Shown piece by piece: positions 11,983-22,269 of a stretch of DNA of 64,000 nucleotides. Position 1 is the first letter of the stretch. Every line of letters begins with the position of its first letter. The DNA comes from Cephalotus follicularis (Eukaryota; Streptophyta; Magnoliopsida; Oxalidales; Cephalotaceae), in contig BDDD01002942.1 of assembly GCA_001972305.1 (NCBI GenBank), forward strand, positions 65,420 through 129,419. The letters are read 5' to 3'. Position numbers and translations under genes: made by a program. The notes beneath the pieces are model-generated. The model had not been told where the DNA came from. It did no database searches and saw nothing but the letters and a program-made list of their open reading frames with translations.

Positions 11983-13732
11983 TGTTGGTTTATTATCAAT
12001 CTGAACATAAAATTAACACTTAATCATGCACACACAAACCAAAAAACTCAGCGAAAAAAATAACACACAAAATGGCATCAACCATGCAAAGGATTGACCC
12101 TAAACCAATTCCAAGATCTCTAACCTATGCTTGCCTTTATCTCTAGCCTAAACCAACACTTGGAGTGTCATAAAAGAAGGAATAAAATCACACATATGGG
12201 TGGCAAGGATGAATCCTTCTCATGACATAGAGTGATGCATTTCCTTCTAGTATTCCATACCAAGCATGATCTCCAACACCATCCAAGAGAGTGGCTAGCT
12301 TTGACCTTCTCCTCTCCACCATTTAAGTTCGACCATGAAGGCCATTGTAGAAGGAAGAAGAGATCTCTTTTTCCCTTAGGGAAAAATTTAGAAGAGCTAA
12401 AATGAGTTGTTGCTATGTGTGGTCAAAACCAAAGTGCCTTTTTTACTAACCCTAAGTAACTAAATATCGGGACAATTTCCGGTAAGTCGAACTTACCGGA
12501 TTGTCGTATTTAATAATGTCGTCACTTAATTATACGAATTACCCTTTAATTAAGACTCTTATAAAATGATGTTGTTACAAAACTTATATTGCGTGACTCT
12601 AATAGTTCATGCAGCATACCGGGCGTAGGGGCAAAATCGTAAATTTACGATTACCGATTGAACTTCTCCAATCGAGCTAGAACTCTTCTAACTTGTTTGC
12701 AAATTGAACCACTTTCAATTTATCCCTTATACAAGATGAATATATCTCTATATGAGAGTTCATTATGTTTATGGGTTGTTACGAATAAAAGTAAATATCT
12801 CATATTAACGGATAAAGGTTAACATCGCATGTTATGACTAATCTTGGATACGATGGATTTAATATTTATGATATCACATATTATATTTGTTAAATCCATT
12901 AAACTATTTTATTGCGGTTTTCATGCAGGTATAATCCTTCTACCATTCTATGCTCTGATTAAATCTAGGGCATGGAATTTGTCAAACCCTAACAATTCAA
13001 TTTTATGCATCTCGCAACTTATATAAATAGCTTTACTCGCATATCGGAAACTCTTCCGAACATGCTTAGAGCCTTGCAAGGACTTGAAGCTATTATAATT
13101 GCGATGTCATAAAGCATACAATCCCTTATACCCAGACTCGTAGATTCCTTGTTGCCTACTCATATGTCTCCATGAATAAGCGACCATACCTAATAGACAC
13201 TCGTATACACCCCATGGTTAGGAGTCGTATTTAAGTGTCATCAAAGCATAATGGATTATACACAAGACATCATATGGCGGCTCAGGTCTAAGGACCACCT
13301 GCACTACTAAAATATAGTAACTCTTGTTTGACAAGGGGGTAAAACTCCATACAGGTGTTCTTCTTGCGAGCCACTATTCGGTGAACTCATATTCAACGAG
13401 CACCCACATATTTATCACAACGGACTCTACACCTGTGACTTTGAGACCATTCATTCCCCTGCACCGGGATGATAAACATGTGACAGTCTATCCAGATTAC
13501 TGATTTCCATGATTAGTAATCCTACGACTACGAATATTTAAGAATAGAGCTACACCCCAATAGTCTCATCAATGGTCTTAGTCCTCTATCTGTATTCTAT
13601 GGGCATTCATCAATACATTAATGTATATAGATGAAACACTTTCCAGTTAAGTATTATAGATTGAATAAGATTGTCATTAAGAATATGCCCTTTACGGTAA
13701 ACGCAATTGGCTTATAGGGCAAATCTCCAACA
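11983..13732 (-). repeat. C1 5' LTR, complete
   Basis: This 1750-bp segment is bounded by TGTTGG and CCAACA, which form a 6-bp terminal inverted repeat. From about 12590 it aligns with 1-1212. The first 600 bp have no partner in the window because the other LTR is cut by the edge. Confidence 0.85.
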
Positions 13733-13855
13733 TCAGCATCAACTAGAATTCGTAGTGGGCAACCTAGTGTTCTTGAAAGTATGACCATGGAAAGGAATCA
13801 TGCGATTGGCAAGAAAAGGAAAACTGAACCAACGTTTTGTTGGGCCCCTTGATAT
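13733..13855 (+). pseudogene. pol: G0 gypsy pol fragment, integrase C-terminal part
   Basis: The plus-strand frame reads QLEFVVGNLVFLKV, a stop, PWKGIMRLARKGKLNQR and FVGPLDI. This is the linker between integrase core and C-terminal domain in plant gypsy pol (families typically have LEFxVGDxVFLKVSP and RFxGPFxI). It is cut off on the left by C1 and on the right by SIRE1, and the frame resumes at 23327. One stop codon is present. Confidence 0.8.
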
Positions 13856-14386
13856 TGAAATAAGCACTCTTGCAATATACAAGAGGGGGGGGTGAATTGA
13901 ATATAGGTGTAAATATCGGAAATTTAAAAACTTTAAATTTAAAGAGTGAAAGGAAAGAAAAACTTCTCCGATTTAGAGTGGTTCGGCTAACTCTTGCCTA
14001 CGTCCACTTTTCCCAAGGGAGCTCCCTGAGTTTCCACTATCTCAAATTGATTATGGTAGCAATTCGTTACACCTTCCAATTTCGTGATTGACCTCAATCA
14101 CAAGACCTTGACCTCAAGACCTTAGAGGATTCTCCTCTTTTACAAGTGATTGTGAAATGTGTTTACAAGATAACCTCTGAAATAGGTTTGATATGGCTTA
14201 TACAGAACACAATATGAATCTCACAGAAGAACTCAAGATATGGAGCTTTGAAGCTTTTTAGAACACTATGGAGCACTTGAGCTTTTTCACACTAGAATGC
14301 TTGAATTTTATTTTTCTCTTGATGTTGTGGAATTCTTGTTGAATTGTTGTAATTCAGTTGCTATACTTATCTGAGGTTTGAATCTT

Positions 14387-14397
14387 CCTTTTATAGG
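14387..14397 (-). promoter_or_regulatory. Predicted TATA box of the SIRE1 LTR promoter
   Basis: Minus-strand CCTATAAAAGG; the same word occurs in the 5' LTR at 22539-22549. It lies about 90 bp downstream, in the direction of transcription, of the periodic motif array. The assignment is by motif and position only. Confidence 0.6.
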
Positions 14398-14488
14398 CAG
14401 AAGAGTCTTATAGCCGTTGCATAAATCCTGGAAGCTTTTGATTTAAAAATGTGTTGATGTAACTTTGATTTTTGTCTCTGCTGGCAGA

Positions 14489-15045
14489 AAGACGTCGATG
14501 TCTTTGACTGTTACTAGCCGTTGTAAGTGCACTAACTAGCCGTTCCGTGTTTCCCGGGTCAATCATGTTGAAAAGACGTCGATGTCTTCATAAATGCGTC
14601 GATGTCTTTGCTGGGAATTTGTCCAGGTATTTGAAGTTATGAGCATCACATCGACTTCTTCTTCAAGGGTCGATGTCTTTTCTGGATTTTGTAGATTGAT
14701 CTAGAAAGACGTCGATGTCTATGGTAAGGGATCGATGTCTTTGCATGAATGTCAATGTCTTTACAAACAAGGATCATTGTCATCACTTGAATTTGACCTA
14801 TAACTTTGGCACCTAAAGACATCGATGTCTTCTTGATAGGGATCGATGTCTTTTGTACAGACGTCGATGTCTTTGCTTGTAAGGATCGATGTCTTTGCTC
14901 AAATTTGACCTGTAACTTTGTGCACTAAAGACATCGATGTCTTTCTTCAAAGGGATCGATGTCTTTCTCCAAATTTGTCCTGTAACTTCGATGGCTTTAA
15001 GACGTCGATGTCTTCTTCAATGAGGATCGATGTCTTTCTCCTTGC
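14489..15045. repeat. SIRE1 U3 array of GACGTCGATGTC motifs (3' LTR)
   Basis: About 17 copies of (A/G)TCGATGTCTTT-type words occur, often as the near-palindrome AAAGACGTCGATGTCTTT. They come in pairs whose cores are 20-22 bp apart, separated by longer non-repeat sequence. The array is placed upstream of the TATA box. Confidence 0.8.
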
Positions 15046-15154
15046 AGTTGATTTTTGCCTTTTGTGAAGCTTTCTAATAACTTGTACATCAAGTAAACTT
15101 GTTAAATGCAAATATGTTATCATCAAAACTAGGATTGAGACTAAAACGTCAACA

Positions 15155-15176
15155 ATCTCCCCCTTTTTGATGATGA
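15155..15176 (-). other. SIRE1 polypurine tract
   Basis: The minus strand reads a purine-rich CATCAAAAAGGGGGAGAT that ends at the LTR TGTTGACG. The same tract occurs beside the SIRE2 LTR at 25858, a strong family signature. Confidence 0.85.
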
Positions 15177-15798
15177 CAAAAATTTGCTCAAAAAGGCATA
15201 AACATAAGTGATACCAATTGAGTTATCTTTTAAAAATAAGCAATGTTCATATGATAAAGTTCTGTTAGAATGTGCAGCTTTTATTTCTAATGCATTTGAG
15301 CTATTTGAGCTTTATCTCCACAACAAATGTAAGTAATATCAATTTTCTATCTCCCATAACAATATTAAAGAGCAATGCTTTTGAATTTTTATATCTCCCC
15401 ATTAGTTATAAAATCTAACATTTTGAGCCCTTTCTCCCATTAATTATAAAAACTAATGCAGCAATTGCTTTTGGGTTTTCTTATGCTTTTGAGCCTATTT
15501 CTCCCCCTTTTTTGTATAGAATCAAAAAGATAGAAGAAAAATAGCTCCCCCTTAATACATGAAAGGGTAAAAACAATATCAATAATATTGAACATTATCA
15601 TATAAGCAATTAATACTCAAGATATATATAAAAAAAAATTTGTAATAACATTCACAATCATTAAACATAAACACCATATCATAAACACAATTTCATCATA
15701 TCATTAACAAAAACATTGTTCTTACAAGAATTAAAACTACATAAACATCTTCATTACAACCAAAAACACACAACAAGAAACAAAAACAGCAACAAAGA
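15177..15798. other. SIRE1 3' untranslated region
   Basis: AT-rich sequence between ORF3 and the polypurine tract. It holds further short purine tracts on the minus strand (seen as CTCCCCCTT near 15503 and 15545). No gene is seen. Confidence 0.6.
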
Positions 15799-17109
15799 TC
15801 ATGCGGGAGGAGGATCAGAATCGGAGGCAGAGTCATCGCCCGAAGTCTCTTCGCAAGTGTCAATAACTTTGGAAGCCGCGAGTTTTTGTTCCAGTCTTTT
15901 GAGGCGTCGTTTGGTGACTTTTAGATCATAATATATAGTATCATCGACACCGTCAAAGTCGGATCGAATGGTTAAGTGATCTTTCTCCAAGTTATCAATC
16001 TGCGAATTAACTTGCTTAAATTTTCCTTCGAGGGATGCCTCCAAAGAATCAAACCTAGCAGTCATAAACTCCATCATCCTATCAAAATTAGTAGTGGATG
16101 AGGATCCTTGAGCTTGAGCAGGTTGAGGTTCTTCGTGGGCTTCCCATGGGGGAATCTCCTCTTGTTCTTCTCGCTCGACTCTTTGCCCTTGGTCACTCTT
16201 TGGGCAATAGGTCCAAATACCTCCTTGCTTTTTCCAGCCCATCCAATTCAATGTGCTTTTATTATAGGTGTCCTCCTTATTTAACTTTGTGCCAATCTCT
16301 CCTTCAAGCCGAATTTTGTGATAATGAAAGATTTTGGTGAGAATGGATCCGAAAGGGAGAATGGATTTCTTTTGAGTAAATGCTCTCACCATGGTGTGGA
16401 GCATAAGAAGGGGATAGCAAAATTCGATCTTTGAGATGATGCACCACATCAAGAATGCTTGCATCCGGTAAAGTTTAGCGTAGCCACCACCGGTGGGAAG
16501 AAGTTGATGCACAATGAGGTGATGGAGAAGTCTATGATCCACAGAAAGTTTATTGGTGCAAAGAGCCATAGTAGGGTGAATGTTTGGATCGTTGGGATAA
16601 AGGATGGACAAAATGTGATTAGGGTGAAAACCCTCTACTTCTGGCCATTTTTTGGATTTGAAAATGTAAATTCCGGTGTGTGGTATGTGAAGGATAGAAG
16701 CTAGAATCCTAGCATCTAAGAAAATACGCTGCCCTTTGACAGTAGATGAGAGAGCAAACTGCTCATGAGGGCTAGAGACGATCCTAAGGTTCATATAGAA
16801 CTCTTTGACCAATTTTACATAAAAAGGGTCCTGAATTTGGACAAGGGGAATGAGGTGTAAGTCCTCAAGCCAGGAGACAAAAGAAAACTCACTAGAACAG
16901 AAGGAAAGATCAATGTTTCTGCCTCCCATTACACGTTTGTCCATAAAAACAACATTTTGGAGTGGAATTTGCTCTTCGGATTCGGAATCCGATTCAAGAG
17001 CTGGGTCAAGGGAAGGTTACCTAATGTCAAGCCTACATTTTTTATCAGATTTCTTAGGCTGGGAGGAAGAGGCAGCCTTCTTAAGAGCAGTTCTTTTTGT
17101 TCTTGGCAT
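15799..17109 (-). pseudogene. SIRE-type ORF3 (envelope-like/unknown), one in-frame stop
   Basis: From an ATG at 17109 (MPRTKRTALKK) one frame runs to 15799, about 435 codons, broken only by a TAA at 17017-17019 after residue 30. The N-terminus is basic, followed by a Ser/Glu-rich acidic stretch. A central region about 200 residues long (VKLVKEFYMNL, SVDHRLLHHLIVHQLLPTGG) resembles the plant transposon protein domain found in SIRE ORF3s. Then come a predicted coiled coil (DSLEASLEGKFKQVNSQID) and an acidic tail ending in PPPA. SIRE elements have an ORF at this position described as envelope-like; its function is unproven, and I see no clear signal peptide or transmembrane helix in the main frame. 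Confidence 0.75.
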
Positions 17110-17610
17110 TTTGACAAACACTTGGTAGACACAAAAGACAAACACAGAGAATGAGAAAAATAGCAGAAATGGAAGTGAGAAAAACGAATTTTGAGGACGA
17201 AAGAGAGTTAGAGAGATGATATACGAACTATTAGAACAATTTTGAAAGAAAAAGAGAGAGTAGAAATTTTTTTGAAATGTCCAGAAATAGGGTAAAGTGA
17301 GATATGAACATGAAGTCGACGTTTTTATGAAAAAAATTGATATCAAGGTGAAAGACGTCGACGTGATTCCAAAGACGTCTACGCGTTCTTTAAAGAAGAG
17401 CCAGAAAACGATGCGTTTCAAAAGGCATCGACGCGTTTTAAAAGAAGTCGACGTGTTTCAAAGAGAGTTAAAGAAATCGATGTTTTGTAAAAGAGATCGA
17501 CGTGTTTTTGTAAAAATAGAACAGTAACAAGCAAAATACAATAATAACCAACAATCAATCATCACATCAAATGAGCATATAATTAAATCAAACGTTCAAA
17601 CAAATAAACA
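17110..17610. other. SIRE1 intergenic region between pol and ORF3
   Basis: Non-coding spacer of about 500 bp. Its central part is the TCGACG motif array listed separately. The minus strand near 17130-17270 is T/C-rich, like a leader for ORF3. Confidence 0.6.
17312..17506. repeat. TCGACG motif array between SIRE1 pol and ORF3
   Basis: About eight words of the form (G/A)TCGACG or GTCTACG occur, and several core-to-core distances are exactly 20 bp. It is a second array in the same element, distinct in sequence from the LTR array, and lies just upstream of the ORF3 start on the minus strand. Confidence 0.75.
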
Positions 17611-20600
17611 TCATTCAAGTTCATATAAACCTAATTCTCTTCTAAATTTTGAAAAAGAGTTTTCATCAAGAGGTTTAGTGAAAATATCCGCCACTTGTTT
17701 TTCGGTGGGAATATACTCTAAGACAATGTCTCCACTTTCAACATGTTCTCTTAAAAAGTGATATCGAATATCAATGTGCTTTGTCCTAGAATGATGAACA
17801 GGGTTCTTTGCTAGACAAATGCTACTAGTGTTATCACATTTTATGGAGACATCCTTTACACAAACACCATAATCAATCAATTGTTGCTTTTGCCATAAGA
17901 TTTGTGCATAACAACTACCTACAGCAATGTATTCAGCTTCAGTGGTAGATAAAGCAACTGAATTTTTTGTTTTTACTAAACTAGGAAATAAGCATACTTC
18001 CTAGGTATTGGCATGAGCCACTAGTGCTCTTGCGATCAACTTTATAACCACCAAAGTCAGCATCCGAGTAAGAATGTAAATCAAAATTAGAGTCTCGGGA
18101 ATACCATAAGCATAGAGTAGGTGTGTATGCAAGATATTTGAAAATACGTTTTACGGCAAACAAATGAGATTCTTTTGGATTAGATTGAAATCGGGCACAC
18201 AAGCACACACTGGACAAGATATCGGGTCTACTAGCAGTTAAATACAATAAAGACCCTATCATACTTCTATAAAGCTTTTGATCAACATATTTACCTTGTT
18301 CGTCTTTGTCAAGCTTTGTAGAGGTGCTCATAGGAGTCTTACTTGTTTTAGCTTTCTCCATTCCAAACTTCTTGAGAATTTCCTTTACGTATTTTGTTTG
18401 GTTGATGAAGATTCCATCTTTGTTTTGTGTGACTTGAAGTCCAAGAAAGAAGTTGAGCTCTCCCATTAAGCTCATTTCAAATTCGGATTTCATAGTATTT
18501 GAAAATTCCTTGCACAAAGATTCGTTAGTAGATCCAAAAATAATATCATCAACATATATTTGCACAATAAGTAAATCATTACCTTTAGATTTTATAAAAA
18601 GTGTAATATCGACATTTCCTCTTTTAAAATCATTTTCAATTAAAAATTTTGTTAATCTCTCATACCAAGCACGAGGGGCTTGTTTGAGACCATATAAAGA
18701 TTTGTTTAATTTGAAAACATGGTTTGGAAAGAAGGGATCCACAAAACGTTGAGGTTGTTCAACATATACTTCTTCTTTTATAAAACCATTTAAAAAGGCA
18801 CTTTTCACATCCATTTGATATAATTTGAAATCTTTAAAGCAAGCAAATGCAAGTAACAAGCGAATGGATTCTAATCTAGAAACCGGTGCATATGTTTCAT
18901 CATAATCTATTCCTTCTTCTTGTGAATAGCCTTAGGCAACTAATCTAGCCTTGTTTCTAATTATGATTCCTTGATTATCCATTTTATTTCTAAAAACCCA
19001 TTTAGTTCCTATTACCGAATGATCCTTAGGTCTAGGAACTAAAAACCAAACATTGTTCCGTTCAAATTGGTTTAGCTCTTCTTGCATAGCTACAATTCAA
19101 TTTTCATCCTTTTCGGCTTCTACAAAGTTCTTGGGTTCTAAGTGAGAAAGGAATGCAACATAATTACAAGTGTTTGCACTAGACCTAGTCCTAATACCTT
19201 GTTGAATATTACCAATGATAGCTTCATGAGGGTGATATTTAACTACCTTGTATGTCTTATCTACAAGTTCTTTTTGGTAACTATCCTTAGGTTCTACATC
19301 AATGTCCTCCGAAGGTTCATGAAAGTCTATGCTATCATGCATGTGTGAGCTTGAATCATGTAACTCATCAAAGACAACATGCATAGATTCTTCTACTAGC
19401 AAAGTACGTTTATTAAAACATCTATAAGCTTTACTAGTAAGTGAGTATCCAAGAAATATACCTTCATCCGCTTTCGAATCGAACTTACCAAGTTGATCTT
19501 TTCCATTGTTGTGTATAAAACATTTGCATCCGAAGGCACGGAAGTGACTAATGTTAGGCTTTCTCTCATTCCATAACTCGTATGGAGTCTTTTTGAGAAT
19601 TGGCCTTATTGATGTTCTATTTAAAATATAACATGCAGTGTTTGTCGCTTCGGCCCAAAAATATTTTGGAAGATCATTTTCGCAAAGCATGGTTCTAGTC
19701 ATTTCTTCTAAGGTTCTATTTCTCCTTTCAACAACTCCATTTTGTTGAGGAGTCCTAGGGGTTGAAAATTCATGTTTGAAACCATTTTCAATGCAATAAT
19801 CGTCAAAAATATTATTTTCAAATTCTTTTCCATGATCACTTCTAATTTTCCAAATAGAAATTCCTTTCTCTTTTTGAACAATTTTACAAAAATTTGCAAA
19901 GAATGTAAAAGTTTCACTTTTATGTGCCAAAAAATAAACCCACGTGTACCTAGTGTAGTCATCAACAATAACATAGGCATATGATTTACCTCCTAAGCTT
20001 CTTATGTTTATTGGGCAAAAAAGATCCATATGGAGTAGTTCGAGTGGCCTAGAAGTTGAGACAATGTTGGTAGATTTGAAACTTGCTCTTATTTGTTTTC
20101 CTTGTTGGCAAGCATTACATAATTTTTCTTTTTGAAAGCTAAATTTTGGAAGCCCTTTTACTAAGTCATGTTTCAAAATTTTAGCAATGGTTCTCATACT
20201 AACATGTCCAAGTCTTCTATGCCACATCCAACTATCTTCATTTAAAGAGACAAGGCATTTAACATTTTGATTTTGAAGGTCATTTAAATTTATAACATAT
20301 ACATTGCCTTCTCTTTGTCCAATAAACTTAGTAGCATTATTGTTGTTGTCTACAACTCTACATGATGTATTTTCGAAAATAACTCTACAATTCTTGTCAC
20401 ATAATTGACTTAAGCTCGAGAGATTGTGTTTGAGTCCTTTTACATGCAATACATTAGTAATAGTAATGTCTTTATTACCTATGGAGCCGGTTCCAACGAT
20501 TTGTCCTTTTGTGTTGTCTCCAAAGTTTACATTTCCTCCGTCTTTTGGTTTCCAAGTTATAAATAGGCGTTTATTACCCGTCATGTGCTTGGAGCATCCA

Positions 20601-20635
20601 CTATCGAGGTACCAACGATTTCTCTTTAGTGACAT
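17611..20635 (-). pseudogene. pol: SIRE1 pol: protease, integrase, RT, RNase H, degenerate
   Basis: The copia domain order is complete. Protease appears at the start (WYLDSGCSKHMTG, catalytic Asp at residue 11 of the frame). Next are the pre-integrase HRRLGH, the integrase core with VDDYTRYTWVYF and RSDHGKEFEN, RT with DVKSAFLNG and the catalytic YVDDIIFGS, and RNase H with DADFGG and HSRTKHIDIRYHFLREH near the end. Breaks: TGA at 19097-19099 and a TAA about 45 codons later (GCC-TAA-GGC), both in frame with flanking homology; TAG near 17981-17983; and a frameshift near 17950-17980. The protein would process and replicate the element's RNA and insert its DNA; this copy cannot be translated whole. 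Confidence 0.9.
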
Positions 20636-20652
20636 CTACAAAACAAGAGAAT

Positions 20653-22269
20653 TTATGTTGAAGACTTTGGTACCCAAGTTGCTTTGGGTCCGGGGGGCTT
20701 AGTAATAAATGTTCCTTTTGGAACCCATATAGTTCTTAATTTAAACACTTTATTTTTCAATAGTAAATTTCTCTTATGCATGTCATATCTCTTGTGATAA
20801 CAATTGTGTGTAGTGTGACCATTTTTATTGCAATAGTTGCAAGCTATGCTAGATGAGGTTTTTTTATTATCTTTCTTTTCAAGATATTTTTGAAAATGTT
20901 TAACATTGTTCATCTCATCATAGCCTAGGCCAGACTTATTAAAAACACACCTTTGGAGTCCTAAGAGATTGTCAAGTTTTTCAGTACTATTTGAAAATTT
21001 GGAAAATGTCTTCTTAAGGGCATCAATTTCTACTTTTAGGGTCTCATTTTCCTTTTCAAGATAGATAGTGTTATCATCAAAGGACTTATTAGATAGGCAT
21101 TCTATTTCATGTTTTAAACTAACATTTTCTCTATTAAGTGCTTTAATGGTCTTTTTAAGAGAGGTATTTTCTAGACTAAATTTTTCAAGTAATTCTAGAA
21201 GTTCACTTACCTCGTTTTCATCTTCATCACTATCGTTGATTGCCATCAATGCTAGTTGAGCTACTTCTTGGTTTTCTTCTTCTTCGGAGCTCGATTCATC
21301 ACTATCCGACCATGTAGCTAGCATTGCTTTCTTCTTTTTGATAGTATCTTTGGCCTTCTTTAGCCTTGGACATTCACTCTTGTAATGTCCGGGTTTGTTA
21401 CATTCGAAACAAATTATTTCTTCCTTCTTTGTTTCAGATTTTGTGGGTAAAGTCTTCTTGAAGTGTTTGCTTCCAAACTTCTTCTTTGCTAGGTATTTCT
21501 TGAATCTTCTTGTGATCAAGGCCATTTCATCGTCACTATCTTCATCGCTTGAATCCGTTGTAGAAGATTTGAATGCAATGACTTTCTTCTTCTTATTATC
21601 TTGTTCTTCTTCATCTTCATGATTTTTGATAGTCATTTCATGTGTCATGAGTGATCCAAGAAGTTCTTCAAGTGGCAAGGTGTTGAGGTCTTTTGCTTCC
21701 TCTATTGCCGTGAACTTAGGCATCCAACTTTTGGGTAGACACCTAAGTATCTTTCTTACAATCTCACTATTAGTGTAGCGTTTATTTAAAGATTGTAGGG
21801 AGTTAATAATATTTGTAAATCTAACAAACATACCAGAAATATTTTCATTTTCTTTCATGGAGAACATTTCATATTCTCTTACTAGCATGTTTATTTTAGC
21901 ATCCTTGACTTGATTGGTTCCTTCATAGGTAACCTCTAGTCTATCCCACATCTCTTTTGCGGTAGCGCGTGATGATACTCTATTGAATTGATTAGAGTTT
22001 AAAGCACATATAATAACATGTTTAGCTTTAGCATTTAATTGTACCTTCTTTCTATCATCATCCGTATATGAACTTCTCGGTTTGAGGGTTTTGATACCTT
22101 CTTGTGAGATGATGTGAGGAAGTTCGGGGCCGTCAATGATGATGTCCCATAGGTTGAAGTCAAGAGCTTGAATAAATATTGTCATCTTTGCTTTCCAATG
22201 ACTGTAGTTGTTTCCATCGAAAAATGGAGGCTTTGAGATGGACATGCTTTCCTTGTTTGACATATTCAA
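20653..22269 (-). CDS. gag: SIRE1 Gag, apparently full-length
   Basis: An uninterrupted 538-residue frame begins MNMSNKESMS. Residues about 10-220 match the copia-type Gag/UBN2 region (FDGNNYSHWKAKM, WDRLEVTYEGTNQVKDAK). Two zinc knuckles follow: CFECNKPGHYKSEC at 287-300 and CNYCNKNGHTTHNC at 477-490, separated by a Lys/Glu-rich predicted coiled coil. Gag packages the RNA into virus-like particles in the cytoplasm. The stop at 20653 lies 18 bp before the pol frame, which is in another reading frame. The start codon sits only a few bases from the truncated 5' LTR, so the normal leader is gone. This is the best preserved coding region in the window. Confidence 0.9.
   Translation of the reverse strand: MNMSNKESMSISKPPFFDGNNYSHWKAKMTIFIQALDFNLWDIIIDGPELPHIISQEGIKTLKPRSSYTDDDRKKVQLNAKAKHVIICALNSNQFNRVSSRATAKEMWDRLEVTYEGTNQVKDAKINMLVREYEMFSMKENENISGMFVRFTNIINSLQSLNKRYTNSEIVRKILRCLPKSWMPKFTAIEEAKDLNTLPLEELLGSLMTHEMTIKNHEDEEEQDNKKKKVIAFKSSTTDSSDEDSDDEMALITRRFKKYLAKKKFGSKHFKKTLPTKSETKKEEIICFECNKPGHYKSECPRLKKAKDTIKKKKAMLATWSDSDESSSEEEENQEVAQLALMAINDSDEDENEVSELLELLEKFSLENTSLKKTIKALNRENVSLKHEIECLSNKSFDDNTIYLEKENETLKVEIDALKKTFSKFSNSTEKLDNLLGLQRCVFNKSGLGYDEMNNVKHFQKYLEKKDNKKTSSSIACNYCNKNGHTTHNCYHKRYDMHKRNLLLKNKVFKLRTIWVPKGTFITKPPGPKATWVPKSST

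Larger units (their letters stand above)
1..13732 (-). mobile_element. C1: non-autonomous Ty1/copia-like LTR element, partial at left edge
   Basis: Two copies of one long sequence, 1-1212 and about 12590-13732, bracket this region and are clearly homologous by eye. The full right copy starts TGTTGG at 11983 and ends CCAACA at 13732. Beside it on the inner side lies the complement of a tRNA-Met primer site, and beside the left copy a polypurine tract, so transcription runs on the minus strand. The interior holds only a decayed gag zinc knuckle near 6100 and no recognisable RT or integrase. It also contains two nested solo LTRs (1714-4185, 7759-10367). It is inserted in the G0 gypsy pol. The left end and the second target duplication lie outside the window. 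Confidence 0.85.
13856..15154 (-). repeat. SIRE1 3' LTR
   Basis: This 1299-bp LTR carries, on the minus strand, a U3 with the periodic GTCGATGTC array, then a TATA box at 14387-14397, then the R/U5 part. The portion 14113-15154 is nearly identical to 22270-23326 by eye. The remaining 257 bp at its far end have no counterpart in the truncated 5' LTR. Confidence 0.9.
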
